Source of the DNA: Vitellaria paradoxa
Taxonomy: Eukaryota; Streptophyta; Magnoliopsida; Ericales; Sapotaceae
Length of the DNA: 64,000 bases
Assembly: GCA_019916065.1 (NCBI GenBank)
Contig: CM034233.1
Location: 1,116,001-1,180,000, forward strand
Reading direction: 5' to 3'
Positions 1-10,077 of the stretch are shown piece by piece; within the stretch, counting starts at the first letter, position 1; every line of letters begins with the position of its first letter. A program made the position numbers and the translations under genes. The notes below the pieces were generated by a model. It searched no databases. It was given only the letters and a program-made list of their open reading frames with translations, and was not told the DNA's origin.

Positions 1-183
1 AATCAAAATTTTATTAATGCTATTAATTATTATTTTTTAATTTTATTTAAAAATTTATCTCAGAAAGAAAGTTACTCTATCTATATATTCATAATATACA
101 TCCATCTGATTAAATACATTACTGTTTTTTTATTTTATTTTTATATGATAAACACTAAACCAAAAATGTAAAAGACAAATCAT
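1..183. other. AT-rich intergenic sequence
   Basis: This stretch is AT-rich with no open frame of note. I see no gene or clear element in it. Confidence 0.5.
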
Positions 184-625
184 GGCTCTGTTTGGCGTAA
201 AAAAAAATAAGATAAATTGAGATAAAATGTAGTTTAGAGTTGATTTTGGTACCACTTTTTTCTGAAAATTCGCAAACCGTGGGAACAGTTTACCAAATCT
301 ATTCGCACGGATTTAAAAAAATTCACAAAAATAACGACAATGGTACTCGTTTTAAAACTCTCGACACGAAGAATATGATTGTATAAAAAATTTATACATT
401 CGGATAACCTACTTCTAGATTTTTTATTTTTTTAGCGAAATATTGAAATTTTTTGAAATTAGTGATGGCGGGAAAATTAAAGATAAAAGAATTGTTAGAG
501 ATTTTTTATTTTTTTAACGAAATATTAAAATTTTTTGAAATTAGTGATGACAAAAAAATTAAAGATAAAAGAATTGTTAGAGATTTATAGAGATTTTTAG
601 TATTTTTTTTTTCCAAACGCAGCCC
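184..625. mobile_element. MITE-like element with GTTTGG-type inverted termini
   Basis: The left end reads GGCTCTGTTTGG and the right end CCAAACGCAGCCC, which are imperfect inverted repeats. The interior has the string 'aagataaattgagataaaatg' type repeats and a block ending in 'tataaaaaatttatacattc' that recurs inside the Mutator-like element at 9539-10077. It also holds an internal near-duplication (about 415-480 and 505-570). No clear target-site duplication is visible, so the class is unresolved. It is non-coding. Confidence 0.55.
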
Positions 626-1275
626 ATATCTCTATCGAATCATCATTCTCTGCGTTTATGATATCTATATCAAGTCATCATTCATCCTCCGAATCCGTCC
701 AAATCTAACGTCATTCTACAAATCTAATCCTTCATTTCATTCTACAATTTTAAATCCAATCCTTCATTTCTTTCTACAAAGTCAATATTTATCTTAATCG
801 AGTAGTTATCTATTATTCACGAATGTGATATATCAACATCATCATCTAAATCTAATTCTTATCTCCATCTTATTCTATAAATTCAATTCTTATTATCAAC
901 TCTAAATGATTATCTAAATTTAATCCCCATCTTCATAGATTATCTAAATCTAATCTATATCTTCATTTTATTCTACAAATCTAATTATTATAATTATCCA
1001 CTTATCAAATTTCAAATCTAATCCTTATTTTCATTTTAATATTATCCACGTCTGTGATATATCGGTAGATTATTTTTTATAATTTTTTATTTGTGTGGTT
1101 ACTTGATTTTAGTATTTTATAATTTTTTAATAAATGATTTTGTAAATTATTTTATTTATAATTTTTTATTTACATAATTTTGTAACTTAAAAAGTTAGGA
1201 AGGATGAGATAAAGAATTATCACTTAAAACCCTTAAATTCCTTAAATTTATAGACGCGGCCTGATTGATCTCCAA
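626..1275. repeat. Degenerate low-complexity repeat region
   Basis: Between about 660 and 1050 short phrases such as 'aaatctaatccttatcttcat' type units recur in degenerate form, like an old decayed tandem repeat. The rest is AT-rich. No gene is seen. Confidence 0.4.
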
Positions 1276-1400
1276 ATAATTGACAAGCAAGAAAGAATAA
1301 CAAAAATAGAAGTTGATAATTAGCAGTCACCACGTGGTCATTGACGATGAAGATCCAACAATCTGAAAGCCCGTGGTGAACGCCAACTAACCAGGATTTG
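1276..1400. repeat. G-box-containing dispersed repeat, copy 1
   Basis: About 125 bp here match 4564-4690. The shared core includes 'caccacgtgg', a CACGTG palindrome, then 'gatccaacaatc' and 'gtgaacgccaac'. It is less AT-rich than its surroundings. It could be a decayed fragment of a gene or promoter duplicated upstream of the first UGT gene; no open frame is conserved between the copies. Confidence 0.5.
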
Positions 1401-1440
1401 GGGTTTGAAGTGGGATTGGGGGGAGTCAAATGCAGTTAAC

Positions 1441-2340
1441 TTGTCGCTGCATGGATATTATTAAAAATTTCTCATTTTTTTAATACTTTATAAAAAAATT
1501 TTAATTAATATTATTAAAAATATGATAATATTTACAATAAAAAATAAAATTTTACATATTTATTGAATACTATATGAGTACTTATTAGACAAAATCAATT
1601 AAAATTTGAGCAAGGCACTTGGTCTAGTGACCGAAGGCCCCTTACGCCTGCTCATTAACCATGTTGGTGTTCACCCCTTCCCTGTTTAACTATAAAAAAA
1701 AAATTTTTAATTTTTATTTTTTAAAAAATTGATATTTAGATTTTAATTTTCTTTTAAAATTTATTAAAAATAATTATTTAAATTAAAATTTTAATTAAAA
1801 TGTACATAAAATTTAAATTTTTAAATACATATATTTTTAAACTTTTTGTATCATCTACATTATAAGAAAGCTTAAAAATTTAAATTTAGAAAATTTTCAA
1901 CCGTTGAATTTGTCTAATGGTAGGATTACTTATTTTTCTTTCCAATTTACTTTTCTTTTCAATCAATTTACATGAAAACACACTTTCTCACTATTCTCAT
2001 ATTTTTTAATATTTTTTATAAAACTTTTTAAATTAATATTTTTAAAATTATGACAATATTTATAATAAATAATAAAATTATACAGATTTATTAAATACTG
2101 TATAAATACTTATTAGACAAAGTTAACTAAAATATTTTATTTTTAATTTTTAAAATTCCTCTTGAAATAAAGTACAAAATTTTTATTTAATTTTAATCTT
2201 AAATCTATTTTTAAAAATTTAATGGTAAACTTTAAAAAAAAATTCCTATGTGGCGACAAGTTAACAACACTCGACTGTACACCGGTGCACCCCTCCCCCC
2301 CTCCCCAAAAAAAAAATCCGTTGAAGTGCCATTTAACGGT
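1441..2340. other. AT-rich repeats related to Helitron-like sequence, plus a possible SINE
   Basis: Two stretches (about 1450-1600 and 1985-2130) resemble each other and the interior of the insertion at 13884-14764 ('ataaaattttacatatttat', 'tacttattagacaaa'). They are probably old fragments of the same Helitron-like family. A tRNA-like segment sits between them and is listed separately. No gene is visible. Confidence 0.4.
1612..1705 (+). mobile_element. Possible tRNA-derived SINE fragment
   Basis: The segment has a weak box-A-like start ('cttggtctagtgacc'), a C-rich 3' part ('caccccttccc') and an A-run ending about 1701. It resembles the SINEs at 18867 and 51873 in length and layout ('gcctgctcat'), but box B is poor and no target-site duplication is clear. 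Low confidence. Confidence 0.35.
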
Positions 2341-3026
2341 TCTGATCTTGTCTAAATAATCTAGCGGTTCAAAATAAATTTAATTAAAATTTAATTCAAC
2401 AAAATTTTAAAAAAGAAAAATGGAGCAGCCAAAATTAACTCAGCACTCAAATGTTGCTGGATATCCGGCTCCGGCAAAAGTTGCTGGATATCCGGCTCCG
2501 GCAAAAGGCCAAGTGGGGTTTCAGTCTCTCAGCACTAGTTTTCCTCTCTTTTGGAATCTCTCTACATTTTCCTGGAAAGCTTCGGTGCCAGATAATAGGC
2601 GGCGATGCCATGTTCACGAAGCTTCAAATTCGCCTGTCTCTCTGTATATAGCTATGTCTATCTAGCTAGGGTCTCTTCAATTCTTCAGAAGTTTAATCGT
2701 GATTGATAGCTTGGGTGGGTCGATTGTTAACACATCGGCCTTTATCCCTTTGTGTTTAGAATTTTTTTGGGGCTTGGGCGTGTGTTTCAGAGGAGAGGCT
2801 TTTTACGGAGAATCATCCAATATCTCAGTTTTGGAACCCCCTGCCCTCTAGCCGGCGTTGGATATGCGCTTGCTTGCCGGTGCCATTTCCGGCGACGCTT
2901 CAGTTCTGACTTCGATCACTTTCAAATTGAACTATGTGGCTGCCCTTTTTTTTTTTCAAATTTTGCTGAATTAAATTTTAATTAAATTTATTCTGAACCG
3001 TTAGATTATTTAAGATCCCTTAAATT
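2341..3026. mobile_element. Non-autonomous element with about 80-bp inverted repeats and GC-richer cargo
   Basis: Left arm (about 2343-2425) and right arm (about 2936-3022) are inverted copies: 'taaataatctagcggttc' on the left matches the reverse complement of 'gaaccgttagattattta' on the right, followed by 'aaataaatttaattaaaatt'. The centre is much GC-richer than the flanks, with CT-rich runs and short frames that look like a 5' leader or gene fragment. Long terminal inverted repeats around gene-like DNA are the layout of a Pack-MULE. No target-site duplication could be fixed. Confidence 0.5.
2452..2506 (+). repeat. Direct tandem duplication, 27-bp unit x2
   Basis: The unit starting 'gttgctggatatccggctcc' and ending 'ggcaaaa' is present twice in direct tandem. 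It lies inside the cargo of the inverted-repeat element and keeps a short frame open, but no known protein is apparent. Confidence 0.9.
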
Positions 3027-3993
3027 TATCGTACTTTTTTTTTTCTTTTAAATTAGTTAAGGAAAACAACAAATAAATTTTTTCCCTATTAAATTATAGT
3101 TCACATCTTATTTTGTTTTCTCAACGGTTAAGAGATGGTTTAGTAAACTTAAATTTTCTTCAACTATTCATTAGATTTCAATTTTTTTTTTAATTTTCTC
3201 AACTAAAATTTACCAAAATGTTTTTTCAAACTCTACCAATTTTTTTCTATTTTTTCAACTTTTACTAGCTACCTCCAATTTTCTCTAATTTTCCTCAATA
3301 TTTTTTTAATTTTTATAAGTTTTTACTAAATAGACAATTTTTACTAAAAGTGACTCGTAGTAGCACCAAAACAAAAGTTATAAAAAAAATTTTTTTTTTT
3401 AGTTTACCAAACACCTCCTAATATTTTTATATTACTCAAACTATGACTATATTTTAAATCGACTTAAATTGTTTATACAGTTTAAATTGTTGATAGATGC
3501 TTGTGTGTGTGTATATATATTGTACAATTGGTTTAAGTTTGTCTTAAAAGTGCTAACTCCAAAAAAAGAAAAAAAAAACTTTTTGTTTAGTCTATATATA
3601 TATATATATTTTGCACAATATGTAATGTTTAAAAATGGAGTAGATTGAGTTACAAATATTTAGACTGAACAAAAAGTTTAAAGAGAAAATAGACCGTATT
3701 ATAAAATTTTGAGTTGACTAAATTTAAAAAAAAATTAAACTAATTTTTTTTTTTTTTCAAACCAAATTACCCGGGGAAGTCCAAACCTGTGTCCACCTTG
3801 ATATTATTTTTGTTTTTGATTGGAGAATATTCAAAAATTGGGCAAATTGTGGAGGATAGGCAATATTAGGCATTGTTTGGAAACCGGGGCTAACACCTAC
3901 TAGTTAGCTAGCTTTTTTTTTTTTTTTAACGTTGTATTAGCTAATTGTTGAGTTAGTTTTAAATTATGAAATTACCATTTCTTAGACACTATA
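3027..3993. other. AT-rich intergenic DNA
   Basis: Homopolymer runs, an (AT)n tract near 3594-3610 and degenerate repeats. No gene seen. Confidence 0.5.
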
Positions 3994-4208
3994 GGTATGT
4001 GAATTTTTAAACCAACAAATGGGGTCGAGAGTCGATTTCATTAAGAAAATGGATCGACCATTTTTGGCAGTTGGCATGTAAATTCTTAAAATAAATAAAT
4101 TGGGTTGACCCCATCAAAAAAAGAGGTCAGCCTTTTTTCACAGTAGTCATGTGAATCTTTAAACTAACAAATGAGATCGACCCTTTCTAGTAGTAGGCAT
4201 GTGAAGAC
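3994..4208. repeat. Degenerate short tandem repeat
   Basis: Four starts of the phrase 'ggcatgtgaat' or close variants occur at about 3994, 4075, 4145 and 4196, each of the first three followed by 'aaataaatgggg' and 'tcgacc' type words. The period is roughly 50-80 bp. Function unknown. Confidence 0.5.
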
Positions 4209-4563
4209 CTGGAGTACTTGTATGTTCAAAAATGGTTTTAGAAGATAATGTGATGTATTAAAGATACAGATGTTAATATATAAATTTATTAAAAAACTTA
4301 GGGTAAAAAAGGTCAACTATCTTGGCTTTCAAAGTGAAAAAAAAAAAAAAAAAAAAAAAAAAAACTGACTTAGCTAGCTAAAAAAAAAACCATGCCGAAC
4401 CAAGCCTTAATAAAGGAGGGCAGCAGCCGGCCTGGGCTGGTTAAAAAAGACGACATTTGTTGGTCTCCCATATGATTGTCTTGAATTGTAGCGTTAAAAA
4501 GAGCCAAGTAATTTGGATTTTCACTTCTGGTATGTTGTCCTTTTTGTATGATCGGTGTTTAAG
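4209..4563. other. Intergenic DNA with long poly-A tract
   Basis: Contains an A-run of more than 30 bases near 4328-4363 and AT-rich sequence. No gene or clear element boundary was recognised. Confidence 0.4.
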
Positions 4564-4690
4564 CAATTGACAAGAAAATAAAAAAAAACAGTAAAAGAGA
4601 AGTTGTTGATTTACAGCCACCACGTGGCCATTCACGATGGAGATCCAACAATCAGAAAGCCTGTGTGAACGCCAACCTGCCCACCAAACT
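4564..4690. repeat. G-box-containing dispersed repeat, copy 2
   Basis: Second copy of the block at 1276-1400, with 'ccaccacgtggcc' and 'gatccaacaatcagaaagcc'. It lies about 1 kb upstream of the first UGT gene. The CACGTG core is kept in both copies. Confidence 0.5.
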
Positions 4691-4879
4691 TGGCTCAGAA
4701 AAAAAGGTATTTGTTTTTTTTTGGGGGGGAGATCTTTTGTGATATTTTTTGGGGGGGGGATCTTTTGTGATATGCAAGGGAATCACAAAAATAAAAATAA
4801 AAATAAAACAAAAGACAAAAAAAAAAAAAAAAAACCACGCGGCCCCTTGTCTGTTTGCGCCGTAGAATAAATTGTTTAA

Positions 4880-5406
4880 ACGATTTATGGTAAGTTTAGA
4901 GTGATATAAAATAAGATAAAAGATATACTTAGAGTATTAAAAAATGAAATAAAATATAATTTAAAAAAATTTTTATATTTAGTGCAAATAACTCAAATCG
5001 TATTTTTTTGAGATAAACAGTAAAGTTTCGTTTCGACGAATTAGATTTTCGTTTGGACGGATTCAAAATTTTAAACAGTCATAACTTATTTGTATTATAA
5101 TCTGTTTAAACTGATTATAAAAACCGTTTAGACGAACGTTGACTATGCGAATCTGTCAAAACGGTTTCTACAATCCGTTGGAACGATTTTTACGATCCCA
5201 CAAAAATAACCAAAATGAGTATTATTCTATAACTTAAGAATTCATGATAAGAATGACGAAAAAATTTTTACTATTTAATTAATTGAATTCTAATTATCGA
5301 CTTCTTTTTGAAAGATATTAAATTTTTTTTAAACTTTGAGAAGATAAAAATATATAAAAAATTTCAGAAGTTTTTAAAAATTTTTGGTGCATCTAAGACA
5401 CCCTTA
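4880..5406. mobile_element. Member of the repeat family that also broke the third UGT gene
   Basis: Words such as 'ttttcgtttggacggattca' occur here and, in reverse complement, in the 36591-36822 insertion. The left side has the 'ttagagtgatataaaataag' signature and the right side 'gcatctaagacacccttaa', which resembles an inverted copy of the MITE termini seen elsewhere (gggtgtgtttag). Boundaries are approximate. Confidence 0.5.
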
Positions 5407-5581
5407 ATTAATTTAACTAACACTATTATTAAAATAATAATAATAACAGTAATTAAATTTTAAAAAATAAAAAATATCAATACAGGTATACAACACATCA
5501 AACAAATTTTAATAAGAGTTTTTTTTTTTTTTTTTTTTGGGGTGGGGAGTTTCAAAGCACCATAGTAACCAGTCGATTGCC

Positions 5582-5588
5582 TATAAAG
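5582..5588 (+). promoter_or_regulatory. Candidate TATA box of first UGT gene
   Basis: 'tataaag' lies about 70 bp upstream of the ATG at 5654, a normal spacing for a short plant 5' leader. Inferred from position and motif only. Confidence 0.5.
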
Positions 5589-5653
5589 ATAGCCATCTGA
5601 TGTGAATCACGGTAGAAACAAGCTTTGAGTAGTAACAGTAGCATCACAGAGAG

Positions 5654-7451
5654 ATGGGACATCAAGCAGCAGCAGCAGCAGAAAACCCTACTCACGTCCT
5701 CATCTACCCCTTCCCACTGCAAAGTCACGTGACTTCCATGCTCAATCTAGCCGAGCTTCTCTGCCACGCCGACGGTGGTATCCACGTCACGTTCCTTACC
5801 CCGGAGAACATTCACCACCGCCTCCAAAGTTTCACCAATATTCAATCCCGTTTCTCGCCTTTTCCCGGGTTTCACTACGAAATCCTCTCCGACAAACCCC
5901 AACCCGGTTCTGGTTCCACTGCCGATAATCATCAACCAGTTACCGCCGGCGCTTTCGAAGAAATAGGAAAGTATCTTTTCAGAGACTTGATGGTTTCCAA
6001 TCGTCTGCGGCCGCCGGTGACTTGCATCATCGCCGATGGGGCATTGATATATGCTCTTCAAGTCGCTGAAGAACTGGGTATTCCCGTCATATTCTTCTAC
6101 CCGACCAGCGCCTCCGGATTCTGGACTACATTTTGCTTCCCACAACTTATTGATGCCGGCGAAATCCCCTTCAAAGGTATTATTGCTCTGTTTTATTGTG
6201 TTCAACTTTTATCCACCGAGCTCCTTGTGATAAAAGGATATTTTTAAATTAGTTTAGTTATTTTTGTTAATTAATTTTCATGTTGATTAGTTTCTTCTTG
6301 TTTATATTTATCTAGAACAGGATTACAATTATATTCTCTACATACATTTATACATTTATACATATATTCTCTGTTATTTATTTAAATCAATATTATAATT
6401 TTATCCTTCCCTTCAATGCTTTACCATTTTCTTATATTACCATACGCGCGCTTCCTTTAATTTCTTGAAGGTTCTGAAAAATTAATTTGTAGGAAACGAC
6501 GACTTGGACTTACCGATCCAGAGTGTACCGGGCGTGGAAGGCTATCTCCGGCGTCGCGACCTCCCAAGTTATGGTCGTGTTGCCGATTTGAATCAGGGCC
6601 ATCTCAAATTTGTAATGGTCTCAGTAGGGCAAAGCGTCCGAGCCAAAGGCCTCATTTTCAACACAATCGAAGAAATAGAAGCGCCCATACTCTCTCACAT
6701 CCGTACTCGCCTCCCAAATCTCTACACCGTCGGACCCCTCCACACCCACCTGAAGACAAAATCCGCCCGAGAATCCACCACAACTAGTTCAAATTCTCTC
6801 TGGGAAGAAGACCGGAGCTGCATGGCCTGGCTCGACGCACAGCCACCAAAGTCTGTGATCTATGTGAGCTTTGGAAGCATATCCACAACGAAAAAAGAGC
6901 AGTTGATGGAGTTGTGGCACGGTCTGATCAACAGTGGGAAGAGATTCTTGTGGGCCATGCGACCGGACCTCGTTGCCGGCGACGGGGGAAATGAGATTCT
7001 TCCGGTGAATGGCAAAGATCAAAAAGGAGGTAATTACAATATTGTGAGCTGGGCTCCTCAGCAAGAGGTCCTATCCCACCCATCTGTTGGTGGGTTTTTA
7101 ACGCACAGTGGTTGGAACTCAGTTCTTGAGGGTTTAGTTGCTGGAGTGCCCCTGCTCTGCTGGCCCTATCTTGCGGACCAGCAAGTGAACAGTAGGATTG
7201 TTGGGGAGGTGTGGAAGGTTGGGATCGACATGAAAGACATTTGTGATAGAGTTACAATTGAGAAGATGGTGAGAGAATTAATGGATGCGAGGAGGGATGA
7301 GTTTGTTCAGCGGGCTAATTCCATCGCTGAATTGGCTTCCAAGGCGATTGCCGATGGAGGATCGTCCCACTGTAATTTGAACCGGCTGATCAGTGACATC
7401 AAATTGATGAGCTTCAAATCACAGCCGGCCAATCCTGCGCACGCCGTGTAA
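5654..7451 (+). CDS. Family-1 UDP-glycosyltransferase (UGT), intact, two exons
   Basis: Predicted cytosolic enzyme that transfers a sugar from a UDP-sugar to a small plant metabolite. Exons are 5654-6176 and 6493-7451, with a 316-bp GT-AG intron in phase 1, giving 493 residues, the normal length. The N-terminal half has the catalytic His25 in 'PFPLQSHV' and the partner Asp128 in 'CIIADG'. The PSPG donor-binding box is at about residues 361-404, starting 'WAPQQEVLSHPSVGG' and ending in 'ADQ'; a final Gln usually goes with UDP-glucose. The Gly usually found before the catalytic His ('QGH') is Ser here. Similarity by eye is to the UGT85/UGT709 group, often annotated as 7-deoxyloganetic acid glucosyltransferase-like; the acceptor cannot be known from sequence. 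The other two UGTs in the window are more like each other than like this one. Confidence 0.93.
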
Positions 7452-8124
7452 TCTTATCTTCATGATATCATAATCACACAAATCAAGGGCCAACACCACC
7501 ACCAATGCTGTCATGCTACCTTGTCCCTTCACTGAAAGCTGTTTTGTATTCACGTTTCGCCAAAAAATAAATTATCGATCAAAATTGTTTGGGAAAATAT
7601 TTGTGAGATTTTTTTATAGAAAAAAAAGAAATTAAAAATATATTTGGCTGCTAAACATAGAAAGAAAAGAGATAAAGAGAATTTAAATCACAATGAGAAT
7701 CATTTTTTATCGGCTATCATACGATACAATTTTTTCACATATACTTGAATCATAGAGGTAATCATTCAATTTGATAATCGTAATACAATAACTTCTATAA
7801 AACTGTATCTAATTTAAAAATCAATACTTATAATTTAGATTAAAGTTAAAAAATTTACAAAATTTGTTAAGTTTTATTGCATTTGTACTTAGGAGCAAAA
7901 CTTAATTAGAGAAAAAAATATTTTCGTAAAGAACAATAAACAAAAGTACATTTTTATTTAATTTTTGTTAAAATAAAACATTATTTTTTAACAAAATTAA
8001 TATAAAATTTTTTCTATTTTATAAATTACCTTTTGCACTTCAAATTTAAATCACTAGGGTTATGGGTTGATTTTTAAAGTAAACCAGTTTTTTTTTTTGG
8101 GGCCAAAAATCATAAAAAAAAAAC
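7452..8124. other. 3' flank of first UGT gene and AT-rich DNA
   Basis: A possible polyadenylation signal 'aataaa' occurs at 7565-7570. The rest is AT-rich without recognisable genes. The segmental duplication begins at about 8125. Confidence 0.4.
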
Positions 8125-9079
8125 TATAAATACCTTTTTTTTAATTTTTCAAGTTACTTTTTAATTGATTAAAATAATTGAAAAATATTTTATTTTATTA
8201 CTTTTAAATGATAAGTTCTATTTATTTTAATATCAAATATCTTTTTAAAAAATAATTTTACTTATTTCTATTTTAAAATATTTCACACAAAAATAAAAGT
8301 AATTGTAATGAAACAATATTTATTGTATTTGGTTTAAAATAACTGACCAACGCCCCAAACAAACCCTAACATTTTATTTAATGATCGCGTTTAGTACAAA
8401 AATTTTAGAATAAAACTATAAATTTTTTCCATAAATCTATCGACTTTTCAATTTTTGCCATAAAATTAGGCTCCAGACGGTTCAATGCCTTTTTCACCCA
8501 AACTACGAAATTCAACGATCCACGTCATCATATTCAATTATGGCAATCACATCACGTTCTATTGTCTATTGTCGTCTTCCGCAAGAAAATTGTGGCCAAA
8601 TACAAAACAAATCAATCGCCAGGGTAACGTTGGATTTTGATTGCCGCTGCATTTGTTATAAATGTAAAATATTTTTTTTTAAATAATTTTATTTATATCT
8701 CACAAAATATTTTTTAAAATAACAATAAATATATTTTATTAAAAATATTTTGTACATATGAGATTTTTTACCACCACAATCGGCACTTGAGATAAAGTGC
8801 ATGATTCAATATATAATTTATATATATGCACGTTTATGTTTGATTTGTAATTAATTAATTAATTAAGTTAAGAACAAAATTGACATTACAACAAAAATTT
8901 TAATAGAGTTGGGTTTCAAATGAAAAGAATCAGAAGTTAGTAATTTTCAAAATAAGAGAAGTCATTATAAATTTTAAATATTAATAGGATTTTAAGTGTA
9001 ATTATCTAAATAATTAGAGAATTTATGTGTAATTTATTCTTAAATTTAATATGCCTTACACGTCAAAATTATTGAAATT

Positions 9080-9236
9080 TATTAAAAGAATGTTTAGAGT
9101 GATAAAAAATTATAAAATTTGATAAAAATTATAAGTTCGTAATTTGTATAATAAAATAAAAAATAAATAACTTTTTTTAAAAGTTTTTAATATTTTTTAA
9201 TGATTTTTAATTTTTTCAACTGCCAAACGATGCCTA
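9080..9236. mobile_element. MITE of the 'gtgataaaaaat' family, present in both copies
   Basis: Begins near 'tgtttagagtgataaaaaat' and ends near 'ccaaacgatgcc'. The same insertion is seen in copy B at about 33252-33392, so it predates the duplication. Family signature words are 'gataaaaattataa' and 'aataaaaaataaataa'. Ends approximate. Confidence 0.5.
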
Positions 9237-9280
9237 ACATTATAAAGCCCAAAGACATTTGTCTTAGACCCTTAATTAAC

Positions 9281-9473
9281 AAGGATTTGGGAGAGATTTA
9301 GTGCAGTTCATCATCTGGTGCATGAGATATGTAAGATTTATATGGTCATAATTAATAAATATTTTTATCATCATCATAACCGTTAAATTGATTTGTTATT
9401 ATTTTAAAATTAATAATATATAAGTGCATCAGACGTACATCGTACTGTTAGCACACCGGATTTACCCTTTCCC
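9281..9473. mobile_element. Copy-A-specific 193-bp insertion
   Basis: The sequence is flanked by 'aattaac' on both sides (9274-9280 and 9474-9480). Copy B has a single 'gattaac' at the same place (about 33430) and lacks the insert. Ends are only weakly inverted. It is a small non-coding DNA element inserted after the duplication; the family is not identified. Confidence 0.7.
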
Positions 9474-9538
9474 AATTAACGGGGCCGCCTGTCAATGACA
9501 GGAAGTTGTCAAATGGTATCATGGTATCTATTAATTAA

Positions 9539-10077
9539 GGGTAAATTTCATTAATCTCTCCTGAAGTTTCTGACACTAACAGAAATCTCCCCTGAGATTT
9601 TTGAAATAACACTGCCCTCCCTTTCTTTACCAGATAAATTTCACTAACCTCCCCTGATCTATTTTTTCCCCTAAAAGTCCCGTTTGAAGTAGGAAAAAAT
9701 AAGATAAATTGAGATAAAATATAGTTTAGGGTTGATTTTGACGTCTTTTTTTCTAAAAAGTAGCAAACTGTGGGATAAATTGAGATAAAATGTAGTTTTT
9801 GGTTGATTTTGACATTTTTTTTTAGAAAGTAACAAACTGTGAGAACGATTTTTTCAAATTCGTTCCCACAAATTCAAAAAAATAGTTACAATGATACTCG
9901 TTTGAAAGCTTTCGATGCAAAGAATATGATTTTATAAAAAATTTATACATTCAAAAATCTCAGGGGAGGTTAGTGAAATTTATCTGGTAAATGAAGGGAG
10001 GTCAGTGTTATTTCAGAAATTTTAAGAGAAGTTTCTGTTGATGTCAAAAACCTCAGAGGATGTTAGTGAAATTTACC
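9539..10077. mobile_element. Mutator-like foldback element with 10-bp TSD, MITE nested inside
   Basis: About 120 bp at each end are inverted copies: the left end runs from 'ggtaaatttcattaatctc' to 'ctaacctcccctga' and the right end is the reverse complement. The element is flanked by a perfect 10-bp direct repeat TATTAATTAA (9529-9538 and 10078-10087). Copy B shows the empty site with a single 'tattaattaattg' (about 33478). Ten-base duplications with long terminal inverted repeats are typical of Mutator-like elements. The middle (about 9672-9955) is a fragment of the repeat at 184-625. No coding capacity. Confidence 0.85.

Noticed and set aside
3994..4208. CRISPR-like array
   Set aside because: Repeats are degenerate, unevenly spaced and in plant nuclear DNA; there are no spacers or cas genes.
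5747..6205. Minus-strand frame of 152 codons across UGT exon 1
   Set aside because: Antisense shadow of a GC-rich UGT exon; no domain and it crosses the exon/intron border.
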